64,000 nucleotides of DNA from Azolla caroliniana. Lineage: Eukaryota > Polypodiophyta. The notes under the pieces were generated by a model. The model searched no databases, had not been told where the DNA came from, and saw only the letters and a program-made list of their open reading frames with translations. The stretch lies in assembly GCA_043228905.1 (NCBI GenBank), contig JBHGNT010000012.1:10044001-10108000 (forward strand), in the 5' to 3' direction. This document shows, piece by piece, positions 1 to 9,374 of the stretch. The position numbers and the translations under genes are program-made. Each line of letters starts with the position of its first letter. Position 1 is the first letter of the stretch.

Positions 1-1289
1 ATACAGGGATAACCCAGTATTACATTGGTGGTACAAAGATTCATTACATGGAAGTCTACCTCCTCTATATAAGTATCAATAGAAATTCCTAATGAATGAA
101 TCGCCCCATTGATGTATTGTAGTCTTCCATCAGCCAAGTGCACCGTGTAGGTGTGATCACTTACGGTGGGTTGGATTCCCCATATCTGAACCAAATGATC
201 ATTCACAAAATTGTGTGAGCTTCCCGAATCAAATAAAAATTGTACGGGAGATCCATTGATATACCCGTTTGCACGTAGTAAATCATTGGGACGCAATACA
301 TAGTGAGGGAAAGAACATTGACAATTAATTAAATGATGTGTATAGACTTGAAGGACATTAGGAATCTGACCTTTATGGTCTGCAGCTTTAGCTTTGTTGT
401 CGTGCTCTTTCCGTTGGAGCTTTCGACATTGATCTTTTCTATGACCCTTCTTTTTGCAGAATACACAAAATGAATGTTGTCGCTTACAATCGCAATCCAG
501 GAATTCGTTGGGTGTCTTGCGTTTCCCAACAAATTGCGATTGCTTAGTCCCGGGCGCTTCGTTGGGTTTGTTGTGGTCCTTCTTCGAAGTGCGTTGATAA
601 CGAAGAACTATTTCAACGGCCTCTTCGAAGGATTTTGGATCCTTATCGTGCACTATCCAGTGATAGTCCGAATTGGGGATGCCATTGACAAAACAAGCTA
701 TCAACCAATTGTCCCCTTCTAGACCTGATTTTTGGATTTGGGTTCTAGCATGGTGAACATAGTCTTCTAGCGAGGAAAATTTCCTGCTAGAGAGGTTCAT
801 TAAAGCTTGTGCTTGCTCGGTTCGAGAGGGATGTTGCAGAAATTGGCCCTTAAAAACCGTGACAAAATCTGTCCAGGTATCGGGCAATTTCCCCATAGTA
901 CGGAGCCCACGCCACCAGGCGGCGGCCTTACTACCGAGTTCTCGGCCGTTATATGCAATCTTCGTACTATCTGGCGTGGGGTAAAGCTCAAAATGAGACT
1001 CCCATCGTCCGAGCCATGTGCAGATTGCTTCTTCGGTTCTTTCCTTTTTGTCTCCCATAAATGATGGTTCACCTTGTCGCTCATCAGGTCTATTAGTCTC
1101 ACGTTGTAGAGTAATGACACGTGCCTCAAGAGCACTCTGAGATTGCCGAAGTTCGGTCATCTGTTGAGCGGTGAAACTAAGGTATTGGGTTATTTGTGCC
1201 AAATACATCTCAGTGGACATTTGTCCAGGAGGATTCCCTTGAGTTCCTTCCGCTTGAGCGGATGACATCGGGTCGTTAATTTGAGCCAT
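1..1289 (-). CDS. Gag-protease polyprotein of Gypsy-A1, open to window edge
   Basis: Translating the minus strand from the ATG at 1287-1289 gives one frame with no stop to position 1 (about 429 codons). The product would be the capsid/nucleocapsid protein that packages element RNA, fused to the aspartic protease. Visible parts are an N-terminal Gln-rich stretch, a retrotrans_gag core with WLGRWESHFEL and AAAWWRGLRTMG, a CCHC zinc knuckle (CVFCKKKGHRKDQC, near 428-469) and the protease motif FLFDSGSSHNFV (active Asp near 228-230). A2 and A3 carry stops in the same region, so this is the best-preserved copy of the frame here. The start was chosen because A2 has an ATG at the equivalent place after the same leader. 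Confidence 0.8.
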   Translation of the reverse strand, partial: MAQINDPMSSAQAEGTQGNPPGQMSTEMYLAQITQYLSFTAQQMTELRQSQSALEARVITLQRETNRPDERQGEPSFMGDKKERTEEAICTWLGRWESHFELYPTPDSTKIAYNGRELGSKAAAWWRGLRTMGKLPDTWTDFVTVFKGQFLQHPSRTEQAQALMNLSSRKFSSLEDYVHHARTQIQKSGLEGDNWLIACFVNGIPNSDYHWIVHDKDPKSFEEAVEIVLRYQRTSKKDHNKPNEAPGTKQSQFVGKRKTPNEFLDCDCKRQHSFCVFCKKKGHRKDQCRKLQRKEHDNKAKAADHKGQIPNVLQVYTHHLINCQCSFPHYVLRPNDLLRANGYINGSPVQFLFDSGSSHNFVNDHLVQIWGIQPTVSDHTYTVHLADGRLQYINGAIHSLGISIDTYIEEVDFHVMNLCTTNVILGYPC

Positions 1290-2965
1290 TAAAGATTATT
1301 TCTGGAAAAGAAATAGGATAAGGTCAGAGAGATGTTCATAACATCATGTCGTGATGTAAGCATATCATGGGCGAGCATTAATCGATATCATGATCTCACG
1401 TCAATACCCCTCTAGACGTATGAGATGAGGTTCAAGATCAGGTTACTATGGTAACATAAAGGTGTTTTAAAAACCATGGGGGTGACAATTTAATGTCTTT
1501 CCCTGATCTCTATATCGATTTTTTCATGGTGGCTCCCCGAGGCTCAACCATGTATGTTCGCGTCATGAATAGTTTATACACGAAAAAAATGTTAACAATA
1601 AACTATGTTTCGGTGCCCACATATGTGGTTTCGGCTCTTTAAGTCCTATTACGAGGACCCCGAGGTGCACTTAGACCTTAAATCTAAACATGTGTTATAG
1701 TCATATGTATTAAGGATGTTGTATGGTCTTGGTCATATTTGAACTCGAGACCTCGAGAACAAATACATTAAAAACTTGATCCAAACAAGTAAGTTGCTCT
1801 TCTCGAATGCTTAATGTTTGATGCGTATAAGAGACATGTGAGGCAATTGATCATATATGTTTGTTTTTAAAAGAACATATATGTCAAGGGTCCTTATTTC
1901 GCCCTCATTTACCAAAACTATGTTGGTACATTACCTAACCTCAAGTCTCGTAATTACGATGGCATACGCCAAAGTGCAACCTAATGGTCAAGCCAAATGA
2001 GCCCTTGTTTCCTAGTAGGCTCACGTGGGCCATCACATGGTCACGTCATTACGAATGCCTCTCGTAAGAACGAGCTCATGGTGGCATCGTATCCATGTAA
2101 TGAGGGAGGGATGTTGGATACGTGCGTCATTGGAGCGACCTCACTTGAAGTGGGTCAAGCCCTACGTACTCAACATCATTATGGCTATAGGCGTTTCTTT
2201 ACGTAACGAAATCAAGGTCATCAACGGGGTTATCAACAATAAAAAATTGTTGAAAAAGGGATGGTGACAACGCCTATCTCACAAAAATGTGAGGACGGCC
2301 ACCAACATCCTTTTCCCGACAAGGACAACTTTCGATATAATCACGTAATAACGAATATACACATATGTTTACTTATCACATATATACGATCAAATACGTA
2401 TATACGTGACCACATATGCCTATATTAAACATATCGTTATATTAAATAGCCACAAATGATGTGATCGAGATACGTAATCGAGGTATATACGTCTACGCAC
2501 ACGAAACATCCACAAATAAGAGATCATCGTAATACGCAATTGAGGTATTGACCTCTTACGCATACAAGACCAACCGCATACTGTTTACAACAAATCAACA
2601 ACTCATATGCAAACGTAACATATGTTCGTGAACGTAATACGTAATTGAGGTATTAACCTCGTACGCATACGACACTCATCACATATTATTAATATGTCAA
2701 ATGAGATATTGACCTCGTGCACATATGTAAACGTTTTAGATAATTAATTAAAGACCACTACAACATCATTGACTTAATGAACAAAATGACATATAAACTA
2801 AACACATGATTAGATGGGAGAAGAGAGAATAGAAAAAAAAAAATTATGGAAAGAGTTATCGAAGTTCTTTGTTGATCGTTGTCTGGATCAAGGCCGACTG
2901 CACATCGATCGATCACCATCAATCAAACGACAAATGAAAAACAAAGAAACATTAGTACATAAATA
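1290..2965 (-). other. Long untranslated leader of Gypsy-A1
   Basis: About 1.7 kb between the primer-binding site and the gag ATG, AT-rich, without a convincing reading frame. The part nearest gag (about 1290-1835) is repeated in A2 (13786-14310), and a diverged version precedes Gypsy-B gag (about 33891-34076), so it is a conserved piece of this Gypsy lineage. The part nearest the LTR (1836-2965) is seen only here in the window and contains short tandem repeats. Confidence 0.65.
2465..2730. repeat. Imperfect tandem repeats with GAGGT-ACCTC dyads in the A1 leader
   Basis: Three to four diverged copies of a motif like TAATACG-AATTGAGGTATTGACCTC-TACGCATAC occur near 2472, 2531, 2635 and 2698, spaced roughly 60-105 bp. 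Most copies keep the small dyad GAGGT-N4-ACCTC, which could form a hairpin in the leader RNA. No function can be assigned. Confidence 0.5.
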
Positions 2966-2973
2966 TGATACCA
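2966..2973 (-). promoter_or_regulatory. Primer-binding site of Gypsy-A1 (partial iMet match)
   Basis: On the minus strand, TGGTATCA lies two bases downstream of the 5' LTR end. Only the first 8 bases match the initiator tRNA-Met complement TGGTATCAGAGC; the next bases (TATT) do not. It marks where minus-strand DNA synthesis would be primed and fixes the LTR boundary. Confidence 0.6.
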
Positions 2974-2975
2974 AA

Positions 2976-3430
2976 TATTAGAGATCTAAGTACTAAAGTA
3001 AGCTTAAGATAAGGATAAACAAATGATAGATAGAAAGGAGAAAGAGAAAGAAGGGTGTCGATCCACCTGACCACCCCCGAGCGAAGGGATCGAGACGGAC
3101 TCGAGCCTCGATCGGCGTCCCATACCACCGTCGTGGCGTCGAGTCGTACCTGGTGCTAGCGCGCTCGCTACAAGAGTTGACCCACCACAAGAGCAGAGTC
3201 TTGATGTAGTCAAAAGATGATCAAATGAGGGTAGCTAGGCCTCTTATTTATAGCGATACCCAAGGCCCCCAGGCAAGTTCACACTTGACCTAATGGGTTG
3301 TCTCAATCCCGAGGATTAAAAGTAATCCTCCCCTTCTTTACACTCTCGTTTAACCCTCACACTTATCCACGTGTATAGAGTACTACGGTAAATTCTCACC
3401 ACGGGATATTAAATGGTCATGCCCGTAACA
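2976..3430 (-). repeat. 5' LTR of Gypsy-A1
   Basis: About 455 bp that match the 3' LTRs of A2 (8921-9374) and A3 (18521-18975). On the minus strand it starts TGTTACGGGCATGACC and ends CTCTAATA next to the primer-binding site. A TATA box (TATAAATAAG, minus strand) is at 3244-3253. An inverted repeat, GAGGATTA and TAATCCTC around a 4-base spacer, lies upstream of the TATA box as in the other copies. Confidence 0.8.
3244..3253 (-). promoter_or_regulatory. TATA box of the Gypsy-A1 LTR
   Basis: Minus-strand CTATAAATAA, identical to the A3 copy at 18698-18707 and placed inside the LTR where U3 would meet R. It is the expected RNA polymerase II core promoter of the element. Confidence 0.6.
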
Positions 3431-3717
3431 TTAGGTGTCCATGACCATAACGTGGACTTCTAACCACTAAAGTACAACCATCAAATACTCTTCAATTGAA
3501 AACAATCTTCGTTGGGACGAACATTTAATAGGAACCTTTGTTGGGGATGGTTGGACATTGGGACGAACATTTAATAGGAACCTTTGTTGGGGATAGTTGG
3601 TCGTTGTTGTTTGCTCAAATTAAAGTGTTATGGTTCTTGGTATTTGCAACCAACTTTCTATCTCAAATATATTGGGATTCGAAGCATCTTTAGAACTTGA
3701 TATAGACTCAATTTAGG

Positions 3718-3789
3718 TGTGATTGTTGGGATTCGAGCCTAGGTCTTCACAGCCATAACGTGGAATTCTAACAACTAAACTACAACCAC
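3718..3789 (-). pseudogene. tRNA-His-like sequence, copy 1
   Basis: The 72-nt minus-strand sequence aligns along its length with plant tRNA-His: an acceptor arm beginning GTGGTTG, an A-box-like TAGTTTAG, and a B-box-like GCTCGAATCC. The anticodon position reads ATG instead of GTG and the acceptor stem has a mismatch, so it is a pseudogene or a tRNA-derived repeat module. Confidence 0.7.
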
Positions 3790-4204
3790 CGAGTTTGTGT
3801 TGTTAAACTGGAACTAAGTCTTCACAACCGCAACATGGACTTGTAACCACTAAGTACTACCTTCCAATGTTGCATGCATAAATTCATAGCCAAGTCTCTA
3901 TAAAAGCATCCATAAATATGGAATTCCAATCACTAACACTTCACTTCCTATGTGGCATCAATAAATTCATGTACACAATCTACATGACATATGAGGGGAG
4001 TCTCCATAAATCCATGAAATGCTTTGCAATTGAAAACAATCTTAGCTGGGAGAAATATTTGAAAGGAACCTTTGTGAGGGATGGTTGGTCAGAGTTTTTT
4101 GCTCAAATTAAATTGTTACGGTTTTTGGTATTTGCAACCAATTTCCTATCTCAAATCCATTGGGATTCGAAGCATTTTACATGTTGATATAGACTCACTT
4201 TTGG

Positions 4205-4271
4205 TGTGGTTGCTGGGATTCGAGCCCAGGTTTCCACAACCACAACACGGAATTCTAACCACTAAACTACA
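4205..4271 (-). pseudogene. tRNA-His-like sequence, copy 2 (5' acceptor lost)
   Basis: The minus strand keeps the D arm, the anticodon loop TTGTGGT (anticodon GTG) and an excellent T arm with GCTCGAATCCCAGC, but the 5' acceptor strand is removed by a small deletion at the right end. It is a damaged relative of plant tRNA-His(GUG). Confidence 0.7.
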
Positions 4272-4849
4272 TTGTGTTGTCAAATTGCAACAAAATTTTC
4301 ACAACTACAACATGGAGTTGTAACCACTAACTACTGCATTTCCATGATGAATGCAAAAATTCATAGCTACACTCTATATAACATATTAGGGATGTCTCCA
4401 TAAACGCATCCATAAATATGGAATTCTAATCACTTAGACTAGACTTCCATTACAGCGTGAATAAATTCATGTACACAATCTATATGACATATGAAGCAAG
4501 TCCTTATAAAGCCATGGACAAATACATGTGCACTTTCTATATGAAATATGAGCCAAGATTGCACTTGTGAAATTATTGTGCAATGTGGAAAATGAAAACT
4601 AATGATATGCCAAGCTCATTGTTTGTCGAGCTTAGGTCTCCATAACCCTAATGTGCACTTCTAACCACTAAAGTACAACCATCAAATGCTCTTTAATTGA
4701 AAACAAGCTTGGTTGGGACGAAAATTTGAAAGGAACCTTTGTTGGGGATGGTTGGTCGTACTTTCTTGCTCAAATTAAATTGTTATGGTTCCTATCTCAA
4801 ATCCATTGGGATTCGAAGCATTTTACAAGTTCATATAGACTCACTTTAG

Positions 4850-4922
4850 GGGTGGTTGTTGGGATTCGAACTGAGGTCTCCACAGCCACAACGTGAAATT
4901 TTAGACACTAAACTACAACCAT
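4850..4922 (-). pseudogene. tRNA-His-like sequence, copy 3
   Basis: Full-length tRNA-His-like module on the minus strand with anticodon GTG in loop TTGTGGC. The anticodon stem can still pair with two G-T wobbles. The D arm (GTGTCTAAAA) and T stem have changes. Just to the right (4955-5046) a related half-module and its spacer are duplicated in tandem. Confidence 0.65.
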
Positions 4923-5748
4923 GGAGTTTGTGTTGCCAAATTGGAACAAAGTCTTCACAACCACAACATGCAGTTGTAACCACGGAGTTGGTGTTGCCAA
5001 ATTGGAACAAAGTCTTCACAACCGCAACATATAGTTGTAACCACTAAGTACTGACTTCCCATGTTGCATGCATAAAGTCATAGCTACAGTCTATATAACA
5101 TATTAGGGAGTGTCGATAAAGGCATCCATAAATATGGAATTCTAATCACTAATATTTGACTTCCTATGTGGCGTGAATAAATTCATGTACACAATCTATA
5201 TGAGATATGACGCAAGTATCGATAAAGCCATGTACAAATACATGTGTACATTCTATATGAAATACGAGCCAAGATTGCACTTGTGAAATTATTGTGCAAT
5301 GTGGAAAATTAAAACTAATTATACTGCCTAATTCAAAATCTAACAGTTTACGCACGTGAATGTACATTGAATTTCGGGCCTCGAATGGGATTCATGTGCA
5401 AGTCTTGACCGCGAGGACCTTGAATTTTAACCATTGAGTCGAGTTTTTTGCTCAAATTAATTATTGTGGTTATTTCCATTTGCAAACACAAATCCATGTA
5501 CACATTCGATACGTAAGATGGGTCATGGCCCTCATGACCACTAAAGTACAACCATCAAATGCTTTTCAATTCAAAACAATCTTGGTTGGCAAGAATATTT
5601 GAAAGGAACCTTTGTTGGGGATGGTTGGTCGTAGTTTTTTGCTCAAATTAAATTGTTATTTATGGTTCTTGGTATTTGCAACCAACTTCCTATCTCAAAT
5701 CCATTGGGGTTCGAAGTATTTTACAAGTTCATATATACTCACTTTTGG

Positions 5749-5820
5749 TGTGGTTGTTGGGATTCGAGCGCAGGTCTCCATGGCCACAACGTGGAATTCT
5801 AACCACTAAACTACAACCAC
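5749..5820 (-). pseudogene. tRNA-His-like sequence, copy 4
   Basis: 72-nt minus-strand module. The acceptor strands GTGGTTG and CAACCAC pair perfectly with a trailing A discriminator, the anticodon loop is TTGTGGC (GTG), and there is one mismatch in the anticodon stem and two in the T stem. It is the most complete copy of the left block, but the T-arm damage argues against function. Confidence 0.7.
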
Positions 5821-5923
5821 AGAGATTGTGTTGCCAAATTGGAACAAGTCTTGACAACCGCAACATGGAGATGTAACCACTAAGTACTGACTTCCCATGT
5901 TGCATGCATAAATTCATAGCTAC

Positions 5924-5940
5924 ACTCTATATAACATATT
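5924..5940. repeat. 17-bp direct repeat, left copy
   Basis: ACTCTATATAACATATT at the end of the left tRNA-His-like block is identical to 31031-31047 at the start of the right block. The two copies bracket 25.1 kb of unrelated DNA. It is also a normal landmark of the repeat unit, so it may mark where the array was broken rather than a target duplication. Confidence 0.5.
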
Positions 5941-6449
5941 GTGGTATTACCACGTATCCTATCTAAGGCCCCACTTAACCAAGGTCACAGGGGGGTCACA
6001 TTGACCACACCCAAATTAGGCCCCCAGCAAGCCCCCATAATTAGAAGAGCTAATAGGAGCGGGAAAATACCCACCACGCTAAGAGTAGCCTATAAGATGT
6101 AACATAGAACGTAATGGAAAGGGAGCTATTTTGAGAGCATTTCATATCTTAGTGGTGAAGATGGGCAAAGCAGCCCCAACTCACGACCCCAACAACACAC
6201 GCCACGATGCAGCACGACAACAACAACGGCAACACAAACTCCAGGAATCCAGAATTCCTACAACAAACTCAAGAACATCAGCCCACATCGTGAATCAGCC
6301 AACTAACCAAGCCATATTTTACAGTCCAACATTATTTTACAAGTTAACCATACTAACCAAGCCATGTTGTCATTCCTGTCAGCACGATCCGAGCCACAAC
6401 AGAATCTCCCGGACCCTCGTGTTCATCCAAAACCATTCTCCCGGACCCT
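5941..6449. other. Unassigned 0.5-kb segment between the two tRNA-derived arrays
   Basis: It opens with TGTGGTATTACCACG, a short dyad (GTGGT-ATT-ACCAC) like those at LTR starts in this window, then a TATA-like CCTATAAGATG near 6089 and a CA-rich stretch (6170-6260). A 107-codon frame (6131-6454) is of low complexity and resembles nothing I know. It could be a solo-LTR or TRIM-like remnant, but no second terminus or target duplication was found. Confidence 0.3.
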
Positions 6450-6663
6450 CATGAAATAACCACTATGTTATCCTTGTATAAAAGAGGGCCATAAAATTTT
6501 TTAATTCTGTCTTTTCTTCGACCTACTGCTTGTATTGCACATTGATGTGCTTAACATTATTGCCGAGACACCAAAATTGACACCACTTAAAATGTCACTC
6601 TCTTTCTTAACACTGTTTTGAAACTTTATCAAGTGTGTATTGTTTTGATGACATCGACAACAT

Positions 6664-6744
6664 GACAATTTGTCCTAGTGGTCTAAGGCGTTGGATTTAG
6701 GCTCCAGTCCGATGAGGGTGTGGGTTCAAATCCCACAATTATCA
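6664..6744 (+). pseudogene. tRNA-Leu(UAG)-like sequence, copy 1
   Basis: It begins GACAATTTG and has an anticodon stem TTGGA/TCCAG around loop TTTAGGC (anticodon TAG, leucine), a long variable arm, B-box GGTTCAAATCC and an A discriminator. The acceptor stem has one mismatch (3' strand AATTATC) and the A-box region TGTCCTAGTGG departs from the usual TGGCCGAGTGG. Best read as a lightly damaged tRNA-Leu. Confidence 0.7.
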
Positions 6745-6935
6745 TTAGAGAATTGAAAATATTTAGCATTACCAAACATTTAATGAAATAACTGCTACGT
6801 TATTCTTGTACAAAATAGGATGTTGGAAAACATTAAACACATTCCCTCTTAGATCTAGTGCTTGAATTGTTGCCCAACGAAAACTTCACTCTCTTATAAC
6901 TTTATCAAGTACTTTTTTTGATGTCGTCAACCCAT

Positions 6936-7006
6936 GAACAATGTGGTCCAAGGCATTGGATTTACGCTCCAATACAAAAGGGCATGGGTTCAAATCCCAC
7001 GGTGTG
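6936..7006 (+). pseudogene. tRNA-Leu-like sequence, copy 2 (D arm shortened)
   Basis: Matches copy 1 from the D arm to the T arm (CCAAGGCATTGGATTTACGCTCC, GGTTCAAATCCCAC), but part of the D arm is missing and the anticodon triplet is TAC. The acceptor strands no longer pair. Clearly decayed. Confidence 0.6.
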
Positions 7007-7306
7007 GATTTAAGCAATCTAGCATTACCAAACTTCTCATGGAACAACTGTTATGTTATTCTTCTCCAAAACAAGTAAACATATTCTTTCTTTGACCTAG
7101 TGCTTGCATCACACATTGTTGCCCACCCACTTGTTATGTTATTCTTCTCCAAAACAAGTAAACATATTCTTTCTTTGACCTAGTGCTTGCATTACACATT
7201 GTTGCCCACCCACTGAAATTGACACCACTTCAAATATCACTCTCTTTGTTTACACTCTTATGCAATTTTATGAATGATGTACTTCTTTTGATGGCATCAC
7301 CTTAAT

Positions 7307-7386
7307 GACAATTTAACTGAGTGGTTTAAGGCATTGGATTTAGGCTCCAATCCGAGAGGGCGTGGGTTCAAATCGCATAGTTGTCA
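7307..7386 (+). pseudogene. tRNA-Leu(UAG)-like sequence, copy 3
   Basis: The acceptor strands GACAATT and AGTTGTC still pair (one G-T) and are followed by A. The anticodon stem TTGGA/TCCAA holds loop TTTAGGC (TAG). The T stem has one broken pair (ATCGCA), and the A-box region reads TAACTGAGTGG. Of the four copies it has the best preserved acceptor stem. Confidence 0.65.
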
Positions 7387-7652
7387 TTAACGAATTGAAA
7401 AAAACTAGCATTACCAAACTTTTCATCAAATAACAACTATGCTAAACTTGTACAAAAGAGGGCCATAAAAAATTGTAAGCGTGTCATTTCTTCGACCTAA
7501 TACTTGCATAGCACATTGCACATTGATGTGTTGAACATTGTTGCCCATTGACCTAAATTGACACCACTTAATATATAACTCTCTTTTTTAACAGTATTTT
7601 GCAATTTTATAAATGGTGTATCTCTTTTGATGTCATCAATCATCAACACATT

Positions 7653-7732
7653 GACAATTTGCTCGAGTGGTCTATGGCTTTGGATTTAGGCTCCAATTCG
7701 AAAAGATGTGGGTTCAAATCCCACAACTGTCC
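7653..7732 (+). pseudogene. tRNA-Leu(UAG)-like sequence, copy 4
   Basis: GACAATTTGCTCGAGTGGTC is closer to the leucine tRNA A box than in copy 1. The anticodon loop TTTAGGC (TAG) and a perfect B box GGTTCAAATCC are present. The acceptor 3' strand reads AACTGTC and pairs partly. The D stem (CTATGGC) has changed. Confidence 0.65.
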
Positions 7733-8047
7733 ATTAGTGAATTAAAAAAATCTAGCATTACAAAAAATTTATGACATAACTACTACGTTATTCTTGTACA
7801 AAATAGGGCGCCACAAAAATTTTAACACATTCCTTCTTGCATTATTCTTGTACAAAATAGGGTGCCACAAAAATTTAAACACATTCCTTCTTACATCTAG
7901 TGCGTGCATTGCACATTGATAAGCTTAACAATGTTGCACAATGACCTAAATTGACACCGCTGAAAATATCACTCTCTTTTTTAATACTCTTTTGCCACAT
8001 TATTTAAGTGTACACTTCCTTTTATATTATCAACCCATCGATAATTT

Positions 8048-8215
8048 GGTCGTTCGTGTTCGTGTTCCTTGTGAGGACCGCACATGGTCAGTCATGCCTG
8101 TTGGTATTCGTGTTCCAGTCTCTGGCGAGGACAGCACATGGTCGCTCACTTCAACTATTGTTCGTGTTCTGGATCTTGGCGAGGACCGACATGGTCGCTC
8201 ATGCCTGCTGTTGTT
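8048..8215 (+). repeat. Three tandem copies of a 56-bp sequence
   Basis: Copies share TTCGTGTTC at one end and GCGAGGAC-GCACATGGTCGCTCA at the other. Overlapping frames on both strands come from the repeat period and are not taken as genes. Confidence 0.55.
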
Positions 8216-8230
8216 CATGTTCCAATTCCC

Positions 8231-8775
8231 GTCCACCCCTACACTACGCTTTCGAAAAGGCATCCGTAAAGGCCAAGATAATGTCACTACACAACAAATC
8301 TGTTAAATACGTAGTTAGTGACGATTGAACCTGCAAACCTCACATCTACAAGATGTCATGTTCAACCATTTTTATATGAGCATGCATTTGTATATAATGG
8401 TTTAGTATTCTATAGTCTAGCATATAATACATATCAGAATCAGAATATTCTATTCAATAGTATATTCTAGAAATATTGTATGTCATATTCTAGACGAGTA
8501 TATTCTAGAGATATTCAATCTCGGAACATCTATAAATATTTGCAGCCTCCTTGGTCCCTTTCAAGGGATTCAACACCAGTCATTGACACATCAATCTAGT
8601 ATTCGCGTTTCCGCCTCATCTTTGTCTCCTTGATATTTATTTCTGTCTTCATGCCCTCATGTCGCTCACAACATCTAGAGTTCCTAGCCTTGTCACATCT
8701 AGCTCCAAGTTCATCTGTCGTTCATAGCGCCATCATATGTGCTTCGTCCTAGTCCGCGCTTGGTGTGTCCATGAC
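8231..8775. other. Unassigned AT-rich segment with a TATA-like site
   Basis: It contains a run of TATTCTAG-like words (8440-8520) and TATAAATATT at 8531-8540 followed by TTTGCAGCC, which resembles an LTR promoter, but no matching termini, primer site or coding sequence is visible. Homology to Copia-1 starts at about 8776. Confidence 0.3.
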
Positions 8776-8920
8776 AATACTGGACCATTTGGACCTTTCG
8801 AGATGAACACTGAAGAGTCTGACATCGAGGTTGCAAAGCCCATCTTATGCAACCGGGGCGTGATTTTAGAATTCCAAGTGAAGGGGGCTTGCTTCAGTCG
8901 GTAGAGTGTCGACTTGTTCT
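8776..8920 (-). pseudogene. Copia-1 reverse transcriptase fragment (downstream piece)
   Basis: The minus strand reads LYRLKQAPFTWN, then MGFATSMSDSSVFISKG, the central reverse-transcriptase region of a Copia element of the Copia-3/4 type. It is the continuation of the piece at 18976-19214, from which it was separated by the A2/A3 insertion. About 12 codons of the usual sequence between the two pieces (DVKNAFLQGDLE in relatives) are missing. Homology stops near 8776 in the middle of the domain. Confidence 0.65.
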
Positions 8921-9374
8921 ATTAGAGATCTAGGTACTAAAGTAAGCTTAAGATAAGGATAAAGTAATGATAGATAGAAAGGAGAAAGAGAAAGAAGGGT
9001 GCCGATCCACCCTCCCACCCCCGAGCGAAGGTATCGAAATGGACTCAAGCCTCGATCGGTGTCCCATACCACCGCCGTGGCGTCGAGTCGTACTTGGTGC
9101 TGATGCGCTCGCTACAAGAGTTGACCCACCACAAGAGCAGAGTCTCGATGTAGTCAAAAGATGATCAAATGAGGGTAGCTAGGCCTCTTATTTATAGCGA
9201 TACCCAAGGCCCCCAGGCAAGTTCACAATTGACCTAACAGGTTGTCTCAATCCCGAGGATTAAAAGTAATCGTCCCCTTCTTTACACTCTCGTTTAACCC
9301 TCACACTTATCCACATGTATAGAATACTACGGTAAATTCTCACCACGGGATATTAAATGGTCATGCCCGTAACA
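8921..9374 (-). repeat. 3' LTR of Gypsy-A2
   Basis: Inverted copy of the A3 LTR (18521-18975). On the minus strand it begins TGTTACGGGCATGACC at 9374 and ends CTCTAATA near 8921, where Copia-1 sequence takes over. The minus-strand TATA box is near 9187-9196. A polypurine tract (GAGGGGGGAGTA, minus strand, 9375-9386) abuts it. Confidence 0.8.

Larger units (their letters stand above)
1..3430 (-). mobile_element. Ty3/Gypsy element A1, 5' half (cut by window edge)
   Basis: Read on the minus strand, this is 5' LTR (2976-3430), primer-binding site, a leader of about 1.7 kb and a gag-protease frame that runs off the window at position 1. It is the same family as A2 (8921-14310) and A3 (14321-18975): LTR, leader and gag match closely. 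The first base pairs after the LTR (from 3431) match the interior of a tRNA-His-like repeat unit, so A1 inserted into that array. The far-left bases begin to differ from A2, so a junction may lie just outside the window. Confidence 0.85.
3431..5940. repeat. AT-rich repeat array with tRNA-His-like modules (left block)
   Basis: Several diverged units share landmarks such as CTCTATATAACATATTAGGGA (near 4371, 5090, 5929), a TTGTTGGGGATGGTTGG stretch and a CAATGTGGAAAATGAAAAC stretch. Spacing of the landmarks is about 480, 720 and 840 bp, the differences being internal deletions. Each unit carries one nearly full tRNA-His-like sequence on the minus strand plus one or two half-length relatives of it. 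No coding frame is credible here. The same array is seen at 31031-32880. Confidence 0.75.
6450..8042 (+). repeat. Tandem array of about 330-bp units with a tRNA-Leu(UAG)-like core
   Basis: Five units begin near 6450, 6780, 7037, 7422 and 7769 with a line like ATGAAATAACTACTACGTTATTCTTG, continue through TTCGACCTAGTGCTTGCATTGCACATTG and GACACCACTTAAAATATCACTCTC, and end in a tRNA-Leu-like sequence followed by TCTAGCATTACCAAAC. The fifth unit is cut off at the first bases of its tRNA part (about 8037-8042). An 85-bp stretch is duplicated inside unit 3 (7049-7215), and a shorter one inside unit 5. The layout suggests amplification of a whole tRNA gene neighbourhood rather than a SINE with a terminal A-tail. 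Confidence 0.75.

Noticed and set aside
474-1064. Plus-strand open frames opposite the Gypsy-A1 gag
   Set aside because: They are antisense shadows of the conserved gag frame; equivalent shadows recur opposite A2 (13033-13560) and A3 (14349-15026) and follow gag conservation only.
5749-5820. Functional tRNA-His gene
   Set aside because: Anticodon-stem mismatch and two mispairs in the T stem.
6131-6454. 107-codon plus-strand frame
   Set aside because: Low-complexity Gln/Asn/Thr-rich translation that crosses into the first tRNA-Leu unit; no domain, no conservation signal.
6664-6744. Functional tRNA-Leu gene
   Set aside because: Acceptor mismatch, altered A box and no T-run terminator just downstream; located in a tandem array of decaying copies.
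7992-8328. Overlapping frames of about 100 codons on both strands
   Set aside because: Produced by the 56-bp tandem repeat, whose length keeps several frames open at once.
8531-8540. Complete LTR at 8400-8775
   Set aside because: Only a TATA-like site and AT-rich repeats; no paired terminus, primer site or polypurine tract.
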